A stretch of 64,000 nt of DNA from Domibacillus robiginosus (GCF_000966195.1 NZ_LAHL01000012.1:310001-374000), one strand, 5' to 3'. Positions 24,455-33,924 are shown, counted from the stretch's first letter. Made by a program: numbers and translations. The notes: a model not told the origin generated them from the sequence alone.

Positions 24455-25537
24455 TTACTTCGTCCCAAATTCTATCAGGGCAACTGAGATGGTTACATTA
24501 CCACTTTTTTTCTTTGGCAGAATGATTTCTCCCTCTTTTGACGCTAAATAAGCAGCCGGTTCACTGACTCCATACGCACCGGTATATTTAAATACCGTTT
24601 CGGAGGGTTTTTTCATCGGCGCTTCGTTTAACTGCTCAGGCGGGAAGGTGAAAAACGGCCAATCATTTTTTTCGGCAACCGCCAAAATACCCGCTTCATC
24701 TTTTTTCAGGTCAATGGATGCAATGGACTGAACGCTTTCTTTGGAAAGAGCAAGATCGCGAAGGGCTTCATCGATGACCTGCTCAATTTCCTCCGCTTCT
24801 GTTCCACGGTTGCAGCCGATGCCAAGGACGATTGATTTTGGACGGTACACAACAGGATAGCGAAGCCCATCGAGTTCTTCTGCATCAAGCAGCCTGTGAG
24901 TGACGACAAGGGCAGCATTATGCGGCGTTGCGAGTGCTTCTTTTACCGAAGCTGCCGTCTTGATATGAGTCGGTACCGGCCGGTCATGCTTCCACCAGTT
25001 CGGCTCTCCTGATTCCTGTACGACAAGTACCGGCTCTTCGTTCACGACAGCAGCTGCCGCCTGCGTTAAAAAGCGGTCATAGTCAAACTTCCAGCCGAAT
25101 TCACGGCCAAACATATCAACCGGAATCGTCTTTTGCACATCGGAGGCAGTTGTAATCACCGGCCGGGCACCTGTCAGTCCAGCCACCCGGTGTGTAAGCT
25201 CGTTGGCGCCGCCAATATGACCTGAAAGAACACTGATGGCGTGCTCAGCCCGGTCATCCAGGACGACCACTGCCGGATCGGTTTTTTTGTCACCTAAAAT
25301 TGGGGCAATCATCCGGACCACCGCACCGAGTGAAATAATCAGCACAATGCCGTCGTATTCTTTAAATAATTTTGGCAGCTGAAGGCGGACAGAGCCGTCA
25401 AACAGCTCAATGCCCCTCTCTTCTTCATCACCGCGGCAAAATTTCCGCATGTAATACAAATCCGCCTGCATCTCCTCGGCAAGCTTACGTGCTGTTTCGG
25501 TTCCGTGTTTCGTAATGGAGACAATGGCAACCTTCAT
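24455..25537 (-). CDS. cbiG: Cobalt-precorrin-5A hydrolase
   Basis: A 360-residue CbiG with the N-terminal (VAIVSITKHGTETA; SLGAVVRMIAPIL; VVVLDDRAEHAISVLSGHIGGAN) and C-terminal (VLGIGCNRGTEAEEIEQVI; SIASIDLKKDEAGILAVAEK) halves of the family. It opens the lactone of cobalt-precorrin-5A, releasing acetaldehyde during anaerobic ring contraction. Its ATG overlaps the cbiF stop by four bases. Confidence 0.93.
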   Translation of the reverse strand: MKVAIVSITKHGTETARKLAEEMQADLYYMRKFCRGDEEERGIELFDGSVRLQLPKLFKEYDGIVLIISLGAVVRMIAPILGDKKTDPAVVVLDDRAEHAISVLSGHIGGANELTHRVAGLTGARPVITTASDVQKTIPVDMFGREFGWKFDYDRFLTQAAAAVVNEEPVLVVQESGEPNWWKHDRPVPTHIKTAASVKEALATPHNAALVVTHRLLDAEELDGLRYPVVYRPKSIVLGIGCNRGTEAEEIEQVIDEALRDLALSKESVQSIASIDLKKDEAGILAVAEKNDWPFFTFPPEQLNEAPMKKPSETVFKYTGAYGVSEPAAYLASKEGEIILPKKKSGNVTISVALIEFGTK

Positions 25538-26307
25538 GACTTGATTCCTTTTCGGAAACCATGGGTAAAGGTTTTGTCGTACAGCTTTGAACGATGTCCA
25601 GAGTTTCCAATGTCCGGATCGAGCGCTTTTCCGGCTAAAATCATCGCCTGCTTGCGAATGCCGTTTTCACGCATCGCCGCATCGAGTCCGGCGATCGTTG
25701 AACGGACAATTTTTTCGTCCGGCCATGTGGCACGATATACAACAGCTACCGGCGTGTTCTCCGGCCAGCCTGCTTCAACCAGCTCACGCGTTACCTTTTT
25801 GGTCAGTGTTGCGCTTAAGAAAAAAGCAATTGTACATTCGTGTCGGGCTAAGTCCTTCAGCTGCTCTTTCTCTGGCACCGGCGTTCTTCCCTCGGCCCGC
25901 GTTAAAATAACAGTTTGTGTGACATCAGGAATGGTCAATTCTGCACCAGCTGCCGCAGCTGCTGCAAAAACAGAGCTGACTCCAGGTACGATTTCTGTTT
26001 CAATGCCCGCTTCTTTTAGGAGGGCGATTTGCTCGATGATGGCTCCATAAATAGCCGGATCGCCTGTGTGAAGGCGGACGACTTTCTTTCCTTCCTTTAC
26101 GTAATTGACCATGGTTTCTACCATCTCTTCTAAATGCATGCCGGCCGTTTTCAATACAATAGCACCTTCCTTGCAGCCCGCCATTAATTCCTCGTTAACG
26201 AGTGAGTCGGCATACAAAACTACATCTGCTTCCTCTACAAGCTTCATCCCGCGAACCGTAATTAAATCAGGTGCCCCGGGTCCCGCTCCCACAATGAATA
26301 GCTTCAT
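25534..26307 (-). CDS. cbiF: Cobalt-precorrin-4 C11-methyltransferase
   Basis: A 257-residue SAM-dependent tetrapyrrole methyltransferase. Seen: VGAGPGAPDLITVRG at 6-20, VLYADSLVNEELM, VRLHTGDPAIYGAIIEQI and VPGVSSVFAAAAAAGAELTIP, the precise CbiF/CobM pattern. Methylates C11 of the corrin precursor. Coupled to cbiL by a four-base overlap upstream. Confidence 0.94.
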   Translation of the reverse strand: MKLFIVGAGPGAPDLITVRGMKLVEEADVVLYADSLVNEELMAGCKEGAIVLKTAGMHLEEMVETMVNYVKEGKKVVRLHTGDPAIYGAIIEQIALLKEAGIETEIVPGVSSVFAAAAAAGAELTIPDVTQTVILTRAEGRTPVPEKEQLKDLARHECTIAFFLSATLTKKVTRELVEAGWPENTPVAVVYRATWPDEKIVRSTIAGLDAAMRENGIRKQAMILAGKALDPDIGNSGHRSKLYDKTFTHGFRKGIKS

Positions 26308-27008
26308 TTTTTCTTCACCACCATCAGCGTTAAATAATTCGGTTCTGCCCGCTCAAATTCATCCAGCGTCCAGACAACTTCATCACTTGATGTAACTTTT
26401 GTAACTGCATGGGCGTGATCCTCAAGTCCAAGCTCACGAATCACACTTGAAACAAGGGCTGCCACCTTCGCAACTTTCAGAAAAATGACGCAGTCGTGCT
26501 GCTCAATCGCCCGTGTTAATGCTTCTCTATCATTTGTTGCAGGAATAATTGCGACATGCTCATCTCCGTCGGCAAGCGGAATATTCAGCCTTGCCGCGGT
26601 GCCATTTATTGATGATATGCCGGGCACCACCTCTGTTTTCACGTTCGGCATTCTTTTTTGCAATACATTTTTCATGTGAATAAATGTGCTGTATAGCATC
26701 GGGTCGCCCTCTGTCACAAATGCCACATTCTCGTCGGCTTCCAGTTTTTCCGCTACCGCTTCTGCTGCTTTGTTCCATTCACGCTCTAAAATGACCGGAT
26801 CCTTCGTCATCGGAAAAACGAGACCAAGCATATCTTTTTCCTGCGGATCAATATAAGCATCAATGATCTGGCGCGCGTAGCTTTTTTCACCAGACCGCTT
26901 TTTCGGAAATGCAATCACCCTGCTTTCCGACAAAATGCGAAACGCTTTTACCGTTAACAGTTCCGGATCGCCCGGTCCTGCACCAATTCCATATAAAATA
27001 CCTGTCAT
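26304..27008 (-). CDS. cbiL: Cobalt-factor II / precorrin-2 C20-methyltransferase
   Basis: A 234-residue tetrapyrrole methyltransferase with GIGAGPGDPELLTVKAFRIL at the N-terminus, ESRVIAFPKKRSGEKSYA, VAFVTEGDPMLYSTFIHM and VVPGISSINGTAARLNIPL, matching CbiL/CobI. The ATG at 27008 overlaps the cbiET stop in TGATG; a GTG just ahead is the alternative. Confidence 0.93.
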   Translation of the reverse strand: MTGILYGIGAGPGDPELLTVKAFRILSESRVIAFPKKRSGEKSYARQIIDAYIDPQEKDMLGLVFPMTKDPVILEREWNKAAEAVAEKLEADENVAFVTEGDPMLYSTFIHMKNVLQKRMPNVKTEVVPGISSINGTAARLNIPLADGDEHVAIIPATNDREALTRAIEQHDCVIFLKVAKVAALVSSVIRELGLEDHAHAVTKVTSSDEVVWTLDEFERAEPNYLTLMVVKKK

Positions 27009-28213
27009 CACTGTTCCTCTTTTCTTTTAGCACATATAATGTAAACCGGGTTTTGCGCTTCAAAGCGCGTCATATTTAAAATAGGCTTAGACAAGGATAC
27101 CTGGGCCAGAGCTATATCTACCTCAAAGCCGGCTTCTCGGAATAACTGATGGGCTTTTGACATGTTTTCAATCGTAACGGCATTCAATACGATCGTCCCG
27201 CCCGGCTTCAGCCGCTTTGCACATGTGCCAATAAGCTTGTCCATATTACCGGCCGTGCCGCCCATAAATACGCAATCCGGATCAGGAAAAGCCTCCAGTC
27301 CATCTGGCGCTTTTCCATGAACGAGCGTGACGTCCGTGCGAAATTTTTGAAAGTTTGCTTCAGCATTGGCAAGATCCGCTTCATTTTTCTCGATAGCAAA
27401 AACGGCTCCGTTTCGGGCTATTTTAGCTGCTTCAATCGCAATGGAGCCCGTACACGTTCCGATATCCCAAACCGTACTATCCGGACGAATATTCATTCGG
27501 CCAATGGTGAGAATGCGGATATCACGCTTTGTAATCAAGCCTTTGTCCGGCTTGCGCTGGCTGAATTCCTCATCGGGAATACCGGTAGTCCATACTTTCG
27601 ATGGCCGATTTTTCTTTAAAATCACGACATTCAACGGAGCAAACGATGCTTCACTCATTTCTTCAAGCGTTAAATGACGGCAGCGCTCATCCGGCGCCCC
27701 TATATTTTCAACCACGAATGCATTATACTCGGTCATGTTAAACCGAAGGAGGTAGCGGGCAATCACATCTGGTGAATGCGTTTCGTCTGTCAGCAGCGCC
27801 ACTTTTTCTTCACCGTCGATTTTCTGGGCGAGCCCGGTGATCGGGCGTCCATGCACGCTGATCGTTTTTGCATTCTGCCACGATTCATTCAACCGGGCAA
27901 ATGCGAGCTGTACACTTGACGGCTGCGGTTCAATCACGGCTTCTGTACTCCCTGACAGATACGCTCCAATTCCGTAAAAAAGCGGATCACCCGAAGCCAA
28001 CACCACGACTGGACCTTCTTCGTCCTGAACCCGTTTTTTTACTTCTTTTACATTCCCGCCAATCACGAGCTTCTCCCCTTTGAAATCAGGAAAAAACGAC
28101 AGCTGCCGTTCTCCGCCGACAAGCAGCCGGCTTTCCTTAACACGTTTTAGCTGGCGCGGGTGCAGCCCTTCCGCTCCGTCTGCACCGATACCAATAATAT
28201 GTACGTTACTCAC
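27008..28213 (-). CDS. cbiET: Fused precorrin-6Y C5,15-methyltransferase (CbiE-CbiT)
   Basis: A 401-residue fusion. The CbiE half (1-200) is a tetrapyrrole methyltransferase (IIGIGADGAEGLHPRQ; VVLASGDPLFYGIGAYL; PSSVQLAFARLN). The CbiT half (from about 215) is a class I methyltransferase with decarboxylase role (DKGLITKRDIRILTIGRM; VWDIGTCTGSIAIEAAK; PDCVFMGGTAGNMDKLI). Fusion of E and T is usual in Bacillaceae. Start is GTG, overlapping cbiD by eight bases. Confidence 0.94.
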   Translation of the reverse strand: MSNVHIIGIGADGAEGLHPRQLKRVKESRLLVGGERQLSFFPDFKGEKLVIGGNVKEVKKRVQDEEGPVVVLASGDPLFYGIGAYLSGSTEAVIEPQPSSVQLAFARLNESWQNAKTISVHGRPITGLAQKIDGEEKVALLTDETHSPDVIARYLLRFNMTEYNAFVVENIGAPDERCRHLTLEEMSEASFAPLNVVILKKNRPSKVWTTGIPDEEFSQRKPDKGLITKRDIRILTIGRMNIRPDSTVWDIGTCTGSIAIEAAKIARNGAVFAIEKNEADLANAEANFQKFRTDVTLVHGKAPDGLEAFPDPDCVFMGGTAGNMDKLIGTCAKRLKPGGTIVLNAVTIENMSKAHQLFREAGFEVDIALAQVSLSKPILNMTRFEAQNPVYIICAKRKEEQ

Positions 28214-29294
28214 TGTATTCCGCCTTTCCTAAAAGCTGTCCTTTCATCGCAAACAGCAGCGTTTCAACTTCCATGCCGCCTCGCACTTCCCGAACGGCGT
28301 TTCTTGAGCAGTTGCGGCAGAAAAGCGCAAAAAATGCCGGATAGTCCGCCATTAATTCTGCTGCATGCGTCGCTGTGTTAGCTGCCCGCACTTCTTCAAT
28401 TTCATTCTCTCTGGCTCCTGCTTCTTCTGCCATCTGCGCCAAAAAACTCATATCGACCGGTGCGCTTTTGGAGTGCACCATCATGACGCCCTGAGCAACT
28501 TTTGAAAATTTGCCTGGCATCCCGGCGAGTGTAACTTTTTGAATACCGAGCCGTTTACAATGCTTGAGTGTAAAGCCGACAAAATCGCCCATTTCAATGA
28601 ATGCTTCTTCCGGCAGGTGCGGCAGGTGATTTATCGCATATTTTTCACTGCGCCCGCCTGTCGTAGCGGCGACATGCGTACAGCCGGCTGCAACGGCCAC
28701 CTCAATGGCTTTTACAATACTGGCTCGAAAAGCGGCGGTTGAAAACGGACGGACAATGCCGCTCGTCCCTAAAATAGACAGGCCGCCTAAAATGCCCAGT
28801 CTTGCATTTAAGGTTTTCTCAGCCAGCTTCTCGCCGCCTGGTATAGAAATGATTACGCGGACACCTTTTCCAGCTCCTGCTTCTAAAAGCAATTCTTGAA
28901 CCGCTTCGGTAATCATACGGCGCGGCACCGGGTTGATCGCGGCTTCTCCCGGTGCTACGTCGAGTCCCGGCTTTGTGGCCCGGCCAACGCCTTCCCCGCC
29001 ATCAAGCTCAATACCTGGTTCGCTTGTCCAGCTTACTTCTGCACAAATAACAGCCCCATGTGTAATATCAGGGTCATCTCCCGCATCTTTTTTGATGCCG
29101 GCTTTCACAGAGCCCTCGCCCACTTGGATAAATTCCGGTGTAAAGTGGGCCCATTGCTTCGCCGGCAAATAAATAGAAATCGATTCGGGCGGCTGGCCTG
29201 TAAGAAGCGTCTGCAGCGCAATTTTTGCCGCGGCAGTCGCACAGGAACCCGTTGTGTATCCTGTGCGGAGCGGCTTATCAGGGACCGGCTTCAT
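28206..29294 (-). CDS. cbiD: Cobalt-precorrin-5B C1-methyltransferase
   Basis: A 362-residue CbiD: LRTGYTTGSCATAAAKIALQTLL at the start, GRATKPGLDVAPGEAAINPVPRRMI, ISIPGGEKLAEKTLNARLGILGGLSILGTSGIVRPFS and THVAATTGGRSEKYA in the middle. Methylates C1 in the anaerobic branch. Overlaps both neighbours, so tightly coupled. Confidence 0.95.
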   Translation of the reverse strand: MKPVPDKPLRTGYTTGSCATAAAKIALQTLLTGQPPESISIYLPAKQWAHFTPEFIQVGEGSVKAGIKKDAGDDPDITHGAVICAEVSWTSEPGIELDGGEGVGRATKPGLDVAPGEAAINPVPRRMITEAVQELLLEAGAGKGVRVIISIPGGEKLAEKTLNARLGILGGLSILGTSGIVRPFSTAAFRASIVKAIEVAVAAGCTHVAATTGGRSEKYAINHLPHLPEEAFIEMGDFVGFTLKHCKRLGIQKVTLAGMPGKFSKVAQGVMMVHSKSAPVDMSFLAQMAEEAGARENEIEEVRAANTATHAAELMADYPAFFALFCRNCSRNAVREVRGGMEVETLLFAMKGQLLGKAEYSE

Positions 29295-29935
29295 TTTACG
29301 GCAAGCAGCGACAGCGCGTTCAGCGCTGCCACGGTGACCGTACTGCCGCCTTTACGGCCCATATTCGTAATAAACGGAATATCCAGTTTTGCCAGTTCCT
29401 CTTTGGATTCTGCTGCCGACACAAAGCCGACCGGCATGCCGATAATTAAATCAGGCTTGGCAAGGCCTTCTTTGGCAAGGCGGATAATTTCCAAAAGAGC
29501 CGTCGGGGCATTGCCGATCGCATAAATGCCGCCTTTTCCAATGGCTGCCGCTTTACGCATGGAGATAATCGCCCGTGTCAGCCCAAGTTCTTTTGCTTCT
29601 TTCATCACATCATCATCGGAAATATGTACATGCACAGAACCGCCAAACTGCTCAATACGCGGCTTTGATACACCTGATTGAATCATTTGCACATCACAAA
29701 TTACACGCGTACCTTGCTGAATCGCGCGAATGCCGGACTGGATGGCCTTTGGATGAAACAGCACACTTTTCCCAAGCTCAAAGTCGGCGGAAGCATGAAT
29801 CACCCGCTGTACAACAGCAAACTCTTCCGGTGATAAATCATGGGGGCCAAACTCGTCTTCAATAATCGAGAAACTAAGCGATTCAATTTCCATCGGTTTC
29901 ACTGTTTCTGGCACAAAGGTTGTTTTAAAGTCCAT
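29291..29935 (-). CDS. cbiC: Cobalt-precorrin-8 methylmutase
   Basis: A 214-residue CbiC/CobH: RVIHASADFELGKSVLFHP (catalytic His in VIHASAD), ICDVQMIQSGV, IYAIGNAPTALLEI and IGMPVGFVSAAESKEEL. Moves a methyl group from C11 to C12 to make cobyrinate. Four-base overlap with cbiD and eleven-base overlap with cbiJ. Confidence 0.95.
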   Translation of the reverse strand: MDFKTTFVPETVKPMEIESLSFSIIEDEFGPHDLSPEEFAVVQRVIHASADFELGKSVLFHPKAIQSGIRAIQQGTRVICDVQMIQSGVSKPRIEQFGGSVHVHISDDDVMKEAKELGLTRAIISMRKAAAIGKGGIYAIGNAPTALLEIIRLAKEGLAKPDLIIGMPVGFVSAAESKEELAKLDIPFITNMGRKGGSTVTVAALNALSLLAVK

Positions 29936-30704
29936 GTTTCGTTTCCTCCAGGCGATTTAATATATGGATCACTTGATCAAATTGCTCGCATTGATTTGGG
30001 TACTGCACCGGCGGACGGGAAATGACGATCGTTTCGATACCAAGGGACACGGCCGCTTCAATCTTTTCCGCTACCGCACCGATCGCGCCGCTTTCTTTCA
30101 TGACGGTCGTCGTCACGCTGTAATGGCGATACAGTGCAAGATCAAACTCTTTCGTAAAAGGCCCCTGCATAGCCACAATATTTTTTTGAGGCAGTCCCAG
30201 CGCAGCGCATTTTTCCATATTGTCTGTGCGCGGCAGCATCCGTGCAATCAGCCGGATATCCGTGCGGGGAAGCAGCTTTTCCGTAAAAGCCTGCAGCGTC
30301 TTGCTGCCGGTCGTTAGGAGCACGACGCCGCCCCGCTCTAGTGCCGCTTCCGCTGCTTCTTCATACGTATCCACGCGTGTGACAAGCGAATGTTCAACGA
30401 TCTGCGTGCCGGCCCGCTCAAAGCGGATATACGGAATACCGGCCTGTCGAGCTGCTTCAATGGCGTTTCGAGACGCCTCTTCAGCAAAAGGATGGCTGGC
30501 ATCAACCACTGCCGTATAATCCTTATCGAGCACAGACGTCATTTCGTCTGCAGAAAGCCGGCCTACACGAGTGGAAATACCCGCTGCTTCAAGTTCAATT
30601 GATGCATTTTGGGTAACAACGGATGCTGTAACCGGGCGCCCCGCCTCCTGCAGTTTCACAGCGAGCTCCCGGGCGTCACTCGTCCCCGCTAAAAAGAAAA
30701 TCAT
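29925..30704 (-). CDS. cbiJ: Cobalt-precorrin-6A reductase
   Basis: A 259-residue CbiJ/CobK: FLAGTSDARELAVKLQEAG at 4-22, DASHPFAEEASRNAIEAAR, RFERAG, LLTTGSKTLQAF and MQGPFTKEFDLALYRHY, VMKESGAIGAVAEKIEAA. NAD(P)H-dependent reduction of the macrocycle. Overlaps cbiX by four bases. Confidence 0.92.
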   Translation of the reverse strand: MIFFLAGTSDARELAVKLQEAGRPVTASVVTQNASIELEAAGISTRVGRLSADEMTSVLDKDYTAVVDASHPFAEEASRNAIEAARQAGIPYIRFERAGTQIVEHSLVTRVDTYEEAAEAALERGGVVLLTTGSKTLQAFTEKLLPRTDIRLIARMLPRTDNMEKCAALGLPQKNIVAMQGPFTKEFDLALYRHYSVTTTVMKESGAIGAVAEKIEAAVSLGIETIVISRPPVQYPNQCEQFDQVIHILNRLEETKHGL

Positions 30705-31594
30705 CGAATCGCCTCTTTTTCATGCTCATGGTCATGACCGTGATGATGGTGGCTGTGGTCATGATCATGGTCGTGGTCATGATGATGATGGTGAACCCCC
30801 GCTTCAAACCGATACTGGCATGTATCACAATTCATGAGCGATTTGCCGCCAAGCGCTTCATCAATCCGGTCTGCCACAATGACTTTAAGCTTCGGATGAA
30901 ACCCAAAATAATCCGCAAGCGCGAAAGACAATTCTGGATATTGCTCGCGAAACAGCGTCAAATCCTGCTCGATCCGTTTGATCAGCACACCCGTAAACAA
31001 AAAGTACGGCAGAATAATGATCTTTTTCGCGCCAAGCTTTTTAACTCTTTCTACCGCCTGGGGAAGTGATGGCTTCGTCACGCCGTAAAACGCCGGTTCA
31101 ACGGTTTCAAAGGATGTTTTTTCCCACAAAATACGGGCAATTTTGCATAAGTCACTGTTGGCATCTGCATCGCTTCCGCCGCGCCCAAGCAGAATCACCG
31201 CATCCTGTTCGCCTGCTTCATCCGGATCAACGCCAGCATCCTGCAGGCGTTCTTTTAAAATCACAGACGTTTCATAATGGATGCCAATTGGCTTTCCGTA
31301 GGTAAATGTCACACCTGGATACTTTTCTTTCGCTGCGTCAATCGCTGCTGGAATATGAATTTTCGAGTGCCCCGCCGGCAGCAGCATAAGTGGTATGAGG
31401 GCAATTTCTCTTGCTCCCCGGTCTATACACCGCTCAATGCCTTCCGCAATATCGGGACGCGCAAACTCCAGGAAGCATGTTTCATATAAAACGAGCGGAT
31501 TTAAATCCGGCAGAAATCCTTCCACAAATTGATGAATTTGTTCATTACCTTCCGGGTCACGGCTTCCGTGCCCAACAAAAAGTACGGCTTTCAT
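30701..31594 (-). CDS. cbiX: Sirohydrochlorin cobaltochelatase, long form with His-rich tail
   Basis: A 297-residue CbiX(L): two related chelatase halves, the first with LFVGHGSRDPEGNEQ (catalytic His9) and PLMLLPAGHSKIHIP, the second with IILPYFLFTGVLIKRIE. The tail carries MNCDTCQYRF, the MXCXXC site reported to hold a [4Fe-4S] cluster in the B. megaterium enzyme, followed by a stretch of about 30 residues made mainly of His and Asp. The tail probably stores or hands over cobalt. The enzyme inserts cobalt into sirohydrochlorin, the entry to the anaerobic pathway. The repeated codons make bases 30720-30815 low in complexity. Confidence 0.94.
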   Translation of the reverse strand: MKAVLFVGHGSRDPEGNEQIHQFVEGFLPDLNPLVLYETCFLEFARPDIAEGIERCIDRGAREIALIPLMLLPAGHSKIHIPAAIDAAKEKYPGVTFTYGKPIGIHYETSVILKERLQDAGVDPDEAGEQDAVILLGRGGSDADANSDLCKIARILWEKTSFETVEPAFYGVTKPSLPQAVERVKKLGAKKIIILPYFLFTGVLIKRIEQDLTLFREQYPELSFALADYFGFHPKLKVIVADRIDEALGGKSLMNCDTCQYRFEAGVHHHHHDHDHDHDHSHHHHGHDHEHEKEAIR

Positions 31595-31606
31595 TTTTTC
31601 TCCCCC

Positions 31607-33172
31607 TTATTCTCCGCACGGCATCGGCTCAACGTCCGGTACCGGCATATCTCGATGGGCAAATCCTTCTATTTCCCCAACCCGTTTAAAATATTTGAAA
31701 AAGCGTTCATTTGGATGACCGGATTCGCGGTATTCTTCTACAATCCTTGTAAGCATCGGAACAACCCGTTCCGGCGGAATGCCTTCTGCCACATACACAC
31801 CTGGATGCGCAGTCCGGCTGACGACTTTAGCGCCTAAAAACAGATCAAATGCTCCCCTGCGGTATACGATGCCAATATCCTCGTTCACCGCACCGTAGCA
31901 CGCCATGCCGCAGCCATTCACGCCGATGCGAAGTTCTTTCGGCACGTCGAGGCCGCCAAGCTCCCGTCCAAGCTGTTCGGTATATGGAATAGCGTCGCCT
32001 TTATCACCGTTGCAGAAGTCACATGCTTTTATCGTGACAACATCGCCGGTTGGTGCAAGGCTTAGTCCCGCTTCTTTCAACTTTTCAACAATCGGCTGCG
32101 GGTTACTCGTTTCGGTTTTTAACAGCACATAGTGATGTGGTGTGTATTCGATTGTACCCTTTTCGCCCGCCGCTTCAGATATAGCGATCAGCTGCTGTGG
32201 CGTAAAATGCTTGTTCACAACACCCGGACTGACTGCTGCTTCAAAAATTGTTTTCACAGCCGGCGGGGCTGTTTTCTGCCGTTTCAAAGCCGCCAGCGCC
32301 TGCAGGCCAAGCTCTTTGAGATCGGGCTTTTTTTCGCTTTGACCGCCATGCAATGCCCACGGTTCGTTTTCAGGGCGAAACCGCTCATGCGGCCGCAGCG
32401 GCTGCTTCTCTTCTGTTAATGTATATTTGCGTGTGTATCCACGCGGTGTAATCATCAGTCCATCATAGAAAAAAGTCGTTGAATTACCGATCACGACTGT
32501 TGTCAGCATCCCAATTTCGTGGTCCAGCATTTTTGCAAGTGTGGTCATGACCACCTCTTCCCGGTCACGGTATGCGCTTTTTACAAGTCCAACCGGCGTG
32601 TCAGGTTTTCGGTAGTCCAGCAAAATCCGCTGTGCCTCTTCAATTTGCTTGGTGCGCCGCCCGCTTTTCGGGTTATACAGCGCAATCACAAAATCAGCAG
32701 CGCCCGCAGCATCTATCCGTTTCGCTATAAGCTCCCATGGCGTTAAATGATCACTTAAGCTGATCGTACAGGCATCATGCATAATAGGGGCTCCAAGCAA
32801 AGACGCGCAGGAATTGATCGCCGATATCCCTGGAATGATTTCTACACGAATACCGGTATCCCGCTTCCATCCCTGTTCCGCCAATACTTCATATACAAGA
32901 CCTGCCATACCGTATACACCGGCATCACCGCTTGAAATGACGGAAACGGTTTTTCCGCGCTCCGCCTGCTTAACTGCTGCCTGCGCCCTGCTTACTTCCT
33001 CGCTCATTCCAGTTGAAATAACGTCTTTTCCTTCAATCAAAGGAGCAACAAGCTCCATGTAGGTTTTGTATCCAATGACGTAATCACTTTCCCTCAGCGC
33101 TTGTTTCGCTCGATCGGTAATATGATCTTCGTGGCCGGGCCCGAAGCCGACAACATACAATGTACCCGTCAT
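31607..33172 (-). CDS. cbiH60: CbiH60: precorrin-3B C17-methyltransferase fused to an Fe-S domain
   Basis: A 521-residue fusion. Residues 1-245 are a CobJ/CbiH methyltransferase (VVGFGPGHEDHITDRAKQAL; VSVISSGDAGVYGMAGLVYE; IIPGISAINSCASLLGAP; VIGNSTTFFYDGLMITPRGY). From about 330 a nitrite/sulfite-reductase-like half follows, with CDFCNGDKGDA and GVNGCGMACYGAVNEDIG giving Cys-X2-Cys and Cys-X3-Cys for an iron-sulfur cluster. This architecture is CbiH60 of B. megaterium, which makes cobalt-precorrin-4 by ring contraction. ATG overlaps the cbiW stop. Confidence 0.94.
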   Translation of the reverse strand: MTGTLYVVGFGPGHEDHITDRAKQALRESDYVIGYKTYMELVAPLIEGKDVISTGMSEEVSRAQAAVKQAERGKTVSVISSGDAGVYGMAGLVYEVLAEQGWKRDTGIRVEIIPGISAINSCASLLGAPIMHDACTISLSDHLTPWELIAKRIDAAGAADFVIALYNPKSGRRTKQIEEAQRILLDYRKPDTPVGLVKSAYRDREEVVMTTLAKMLDHEIGMLTTVVIGNSTTFFYDGLMITPRGYTRKYTLTEEKQPLRPHERFRPENEPWALHGGQSEKKPDLKELGLQALAALKRQKTAPPAVKTIFEAAVSPGVVNKHFTPQQLIAISEAAGEKGTIEYTPHHYVLLKTETSNPQPIVEKLKEAGLSLAPTGDVVTIKACDFCNGDKGDAIPYTEQLGRELGGLDVPKELRIGVNGCGMACYGAVNEDIGIVYRRGAFDLFLGAKVVSRTAHPGVYVAEGIPPERVVPMLTRIVEEYRESGHPNERFFKYFKRVGEIEGFAHRDMPVPDVEPMPCGE

Positions 33173-33540
33173 TTTTTCTCTCCTTTTTCCGTTCCCTTAA
33201 AGCGGCCGTTCAACAGCTGCATGCCTTCTTCTGACCGCTCATAAGCAATCCATTCTTTTATTGGCTGGTTGTTTTCAAGATGCGCGGCGACCATCTCTTT
33301 GGCACGATGCTCGTCCATTTCAAAATACCAGTCTGCTTCCGGGTAAACGACAACCACACACCCGTCTTTGCATCGTCCATTGCATCTTGTTCTTGTTGTA
33401 TGTACATATGCATCCAGATCCCGCTCGGTAATTTCATTCCGAATCGCCTGTGTCACTTCTTCTCCGCCTTTTCGCATACAGGTAGACCCGTTGCAAATCA
33501 GTACATGCTTGCGCATATTTGTTAAGTTCCATGTTGCCAC
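33169..33540 (-). CDS. cbiW: CbiW, thioredoxin-like [2Fe-2S] ferredoxin
   Basis: A 123-residue protein with the thioredoxin-like ferredoxin pattern: HVLICNGSTCMRKG early and TRTRCNGRCKDGCVVVVYPEADWY in the middle, four or five cysteines suited to a [2Fe-2S] cluster. First gene of the cobalamin operon, in the position of cbiW in B. megaterium. GTG start after AAAAAGGAGCGGATAAA. It presumably gives electrons to an Fe-S enzyme of the pathway, such as CbiH60 or CbiX; this is inference. Confidence 0.88.
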   Translation of the reverse strand: MATWNLTNMRKHVLICNGSTCMRKGGEEVTQAIRNEITERDLDAYVHTTRTRCNGRCKDGCVVVVYPEADWYFEMDEHRAKEMVAAHLENNQPIKEWIAYERSEEGMQLLNGRFKGTEKGEKK

Positions 33541-33566
33541 TTTATCCGCTCCTTTTTAAAGCATGC

Positions 33567-33872
33567 AAAAAGCCCCCGCTTCTGTGGCAGAAGCAGGGGC
33601 AGAAAACCGCATAAAAGAAAAGACTTGTCCAAAAAAGCCATGCGTATTCATCCCGTTCTTCCCACCGAAGAATGATGTTTCAGCATTAAAAGCAGGTCTC
33701 CTGGCTTGCGGTCACTTTACTTCTGCCTCCCTTCCCGGAAAGAATCCAGTGGGTTTCAAACAGGTTCATCACGCATACAGTAGCGGGGGCTGCACCGGAC
33801 TTTCACCGGTTTCCCTATTATCCCGGACGTAGAACTCCGGGCACTCTTAATGATTGCTTTATTTAGTTTTGT
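33567..33872 (-). ncRNA. Cobalamin riboswitch with terminator
   Basis: Minus strand, in order: GGGAAACCGGTGAAAGTCCGG and GCAGCCCCCGCTACTG, then GGGAAGGGAGGCAGAAGT, and the B12 box AAGCCAGGAGACCTGC near 33690. A terminator at 33567-33601 (GCCCCTGCTTCTG / CAGAAGCGGGGGC then TTTTT) stands just before cbiW. Cobalamin binding should end transcription of the whole operon. Confidence 0.95.
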
Positions 33873-33924
33873 TGTCTTTAACATTAGCAGGGAAGAGCTT
33901 CTTTTAGCAAGGGAAAAATAAAAA

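Noticed and set aside
30720-30815. Tandem CATGATCATGGT-like simple repeat
   Set aside because: It is the coding sequence of the His/Asp tail of CbiX, not an independent repeat.
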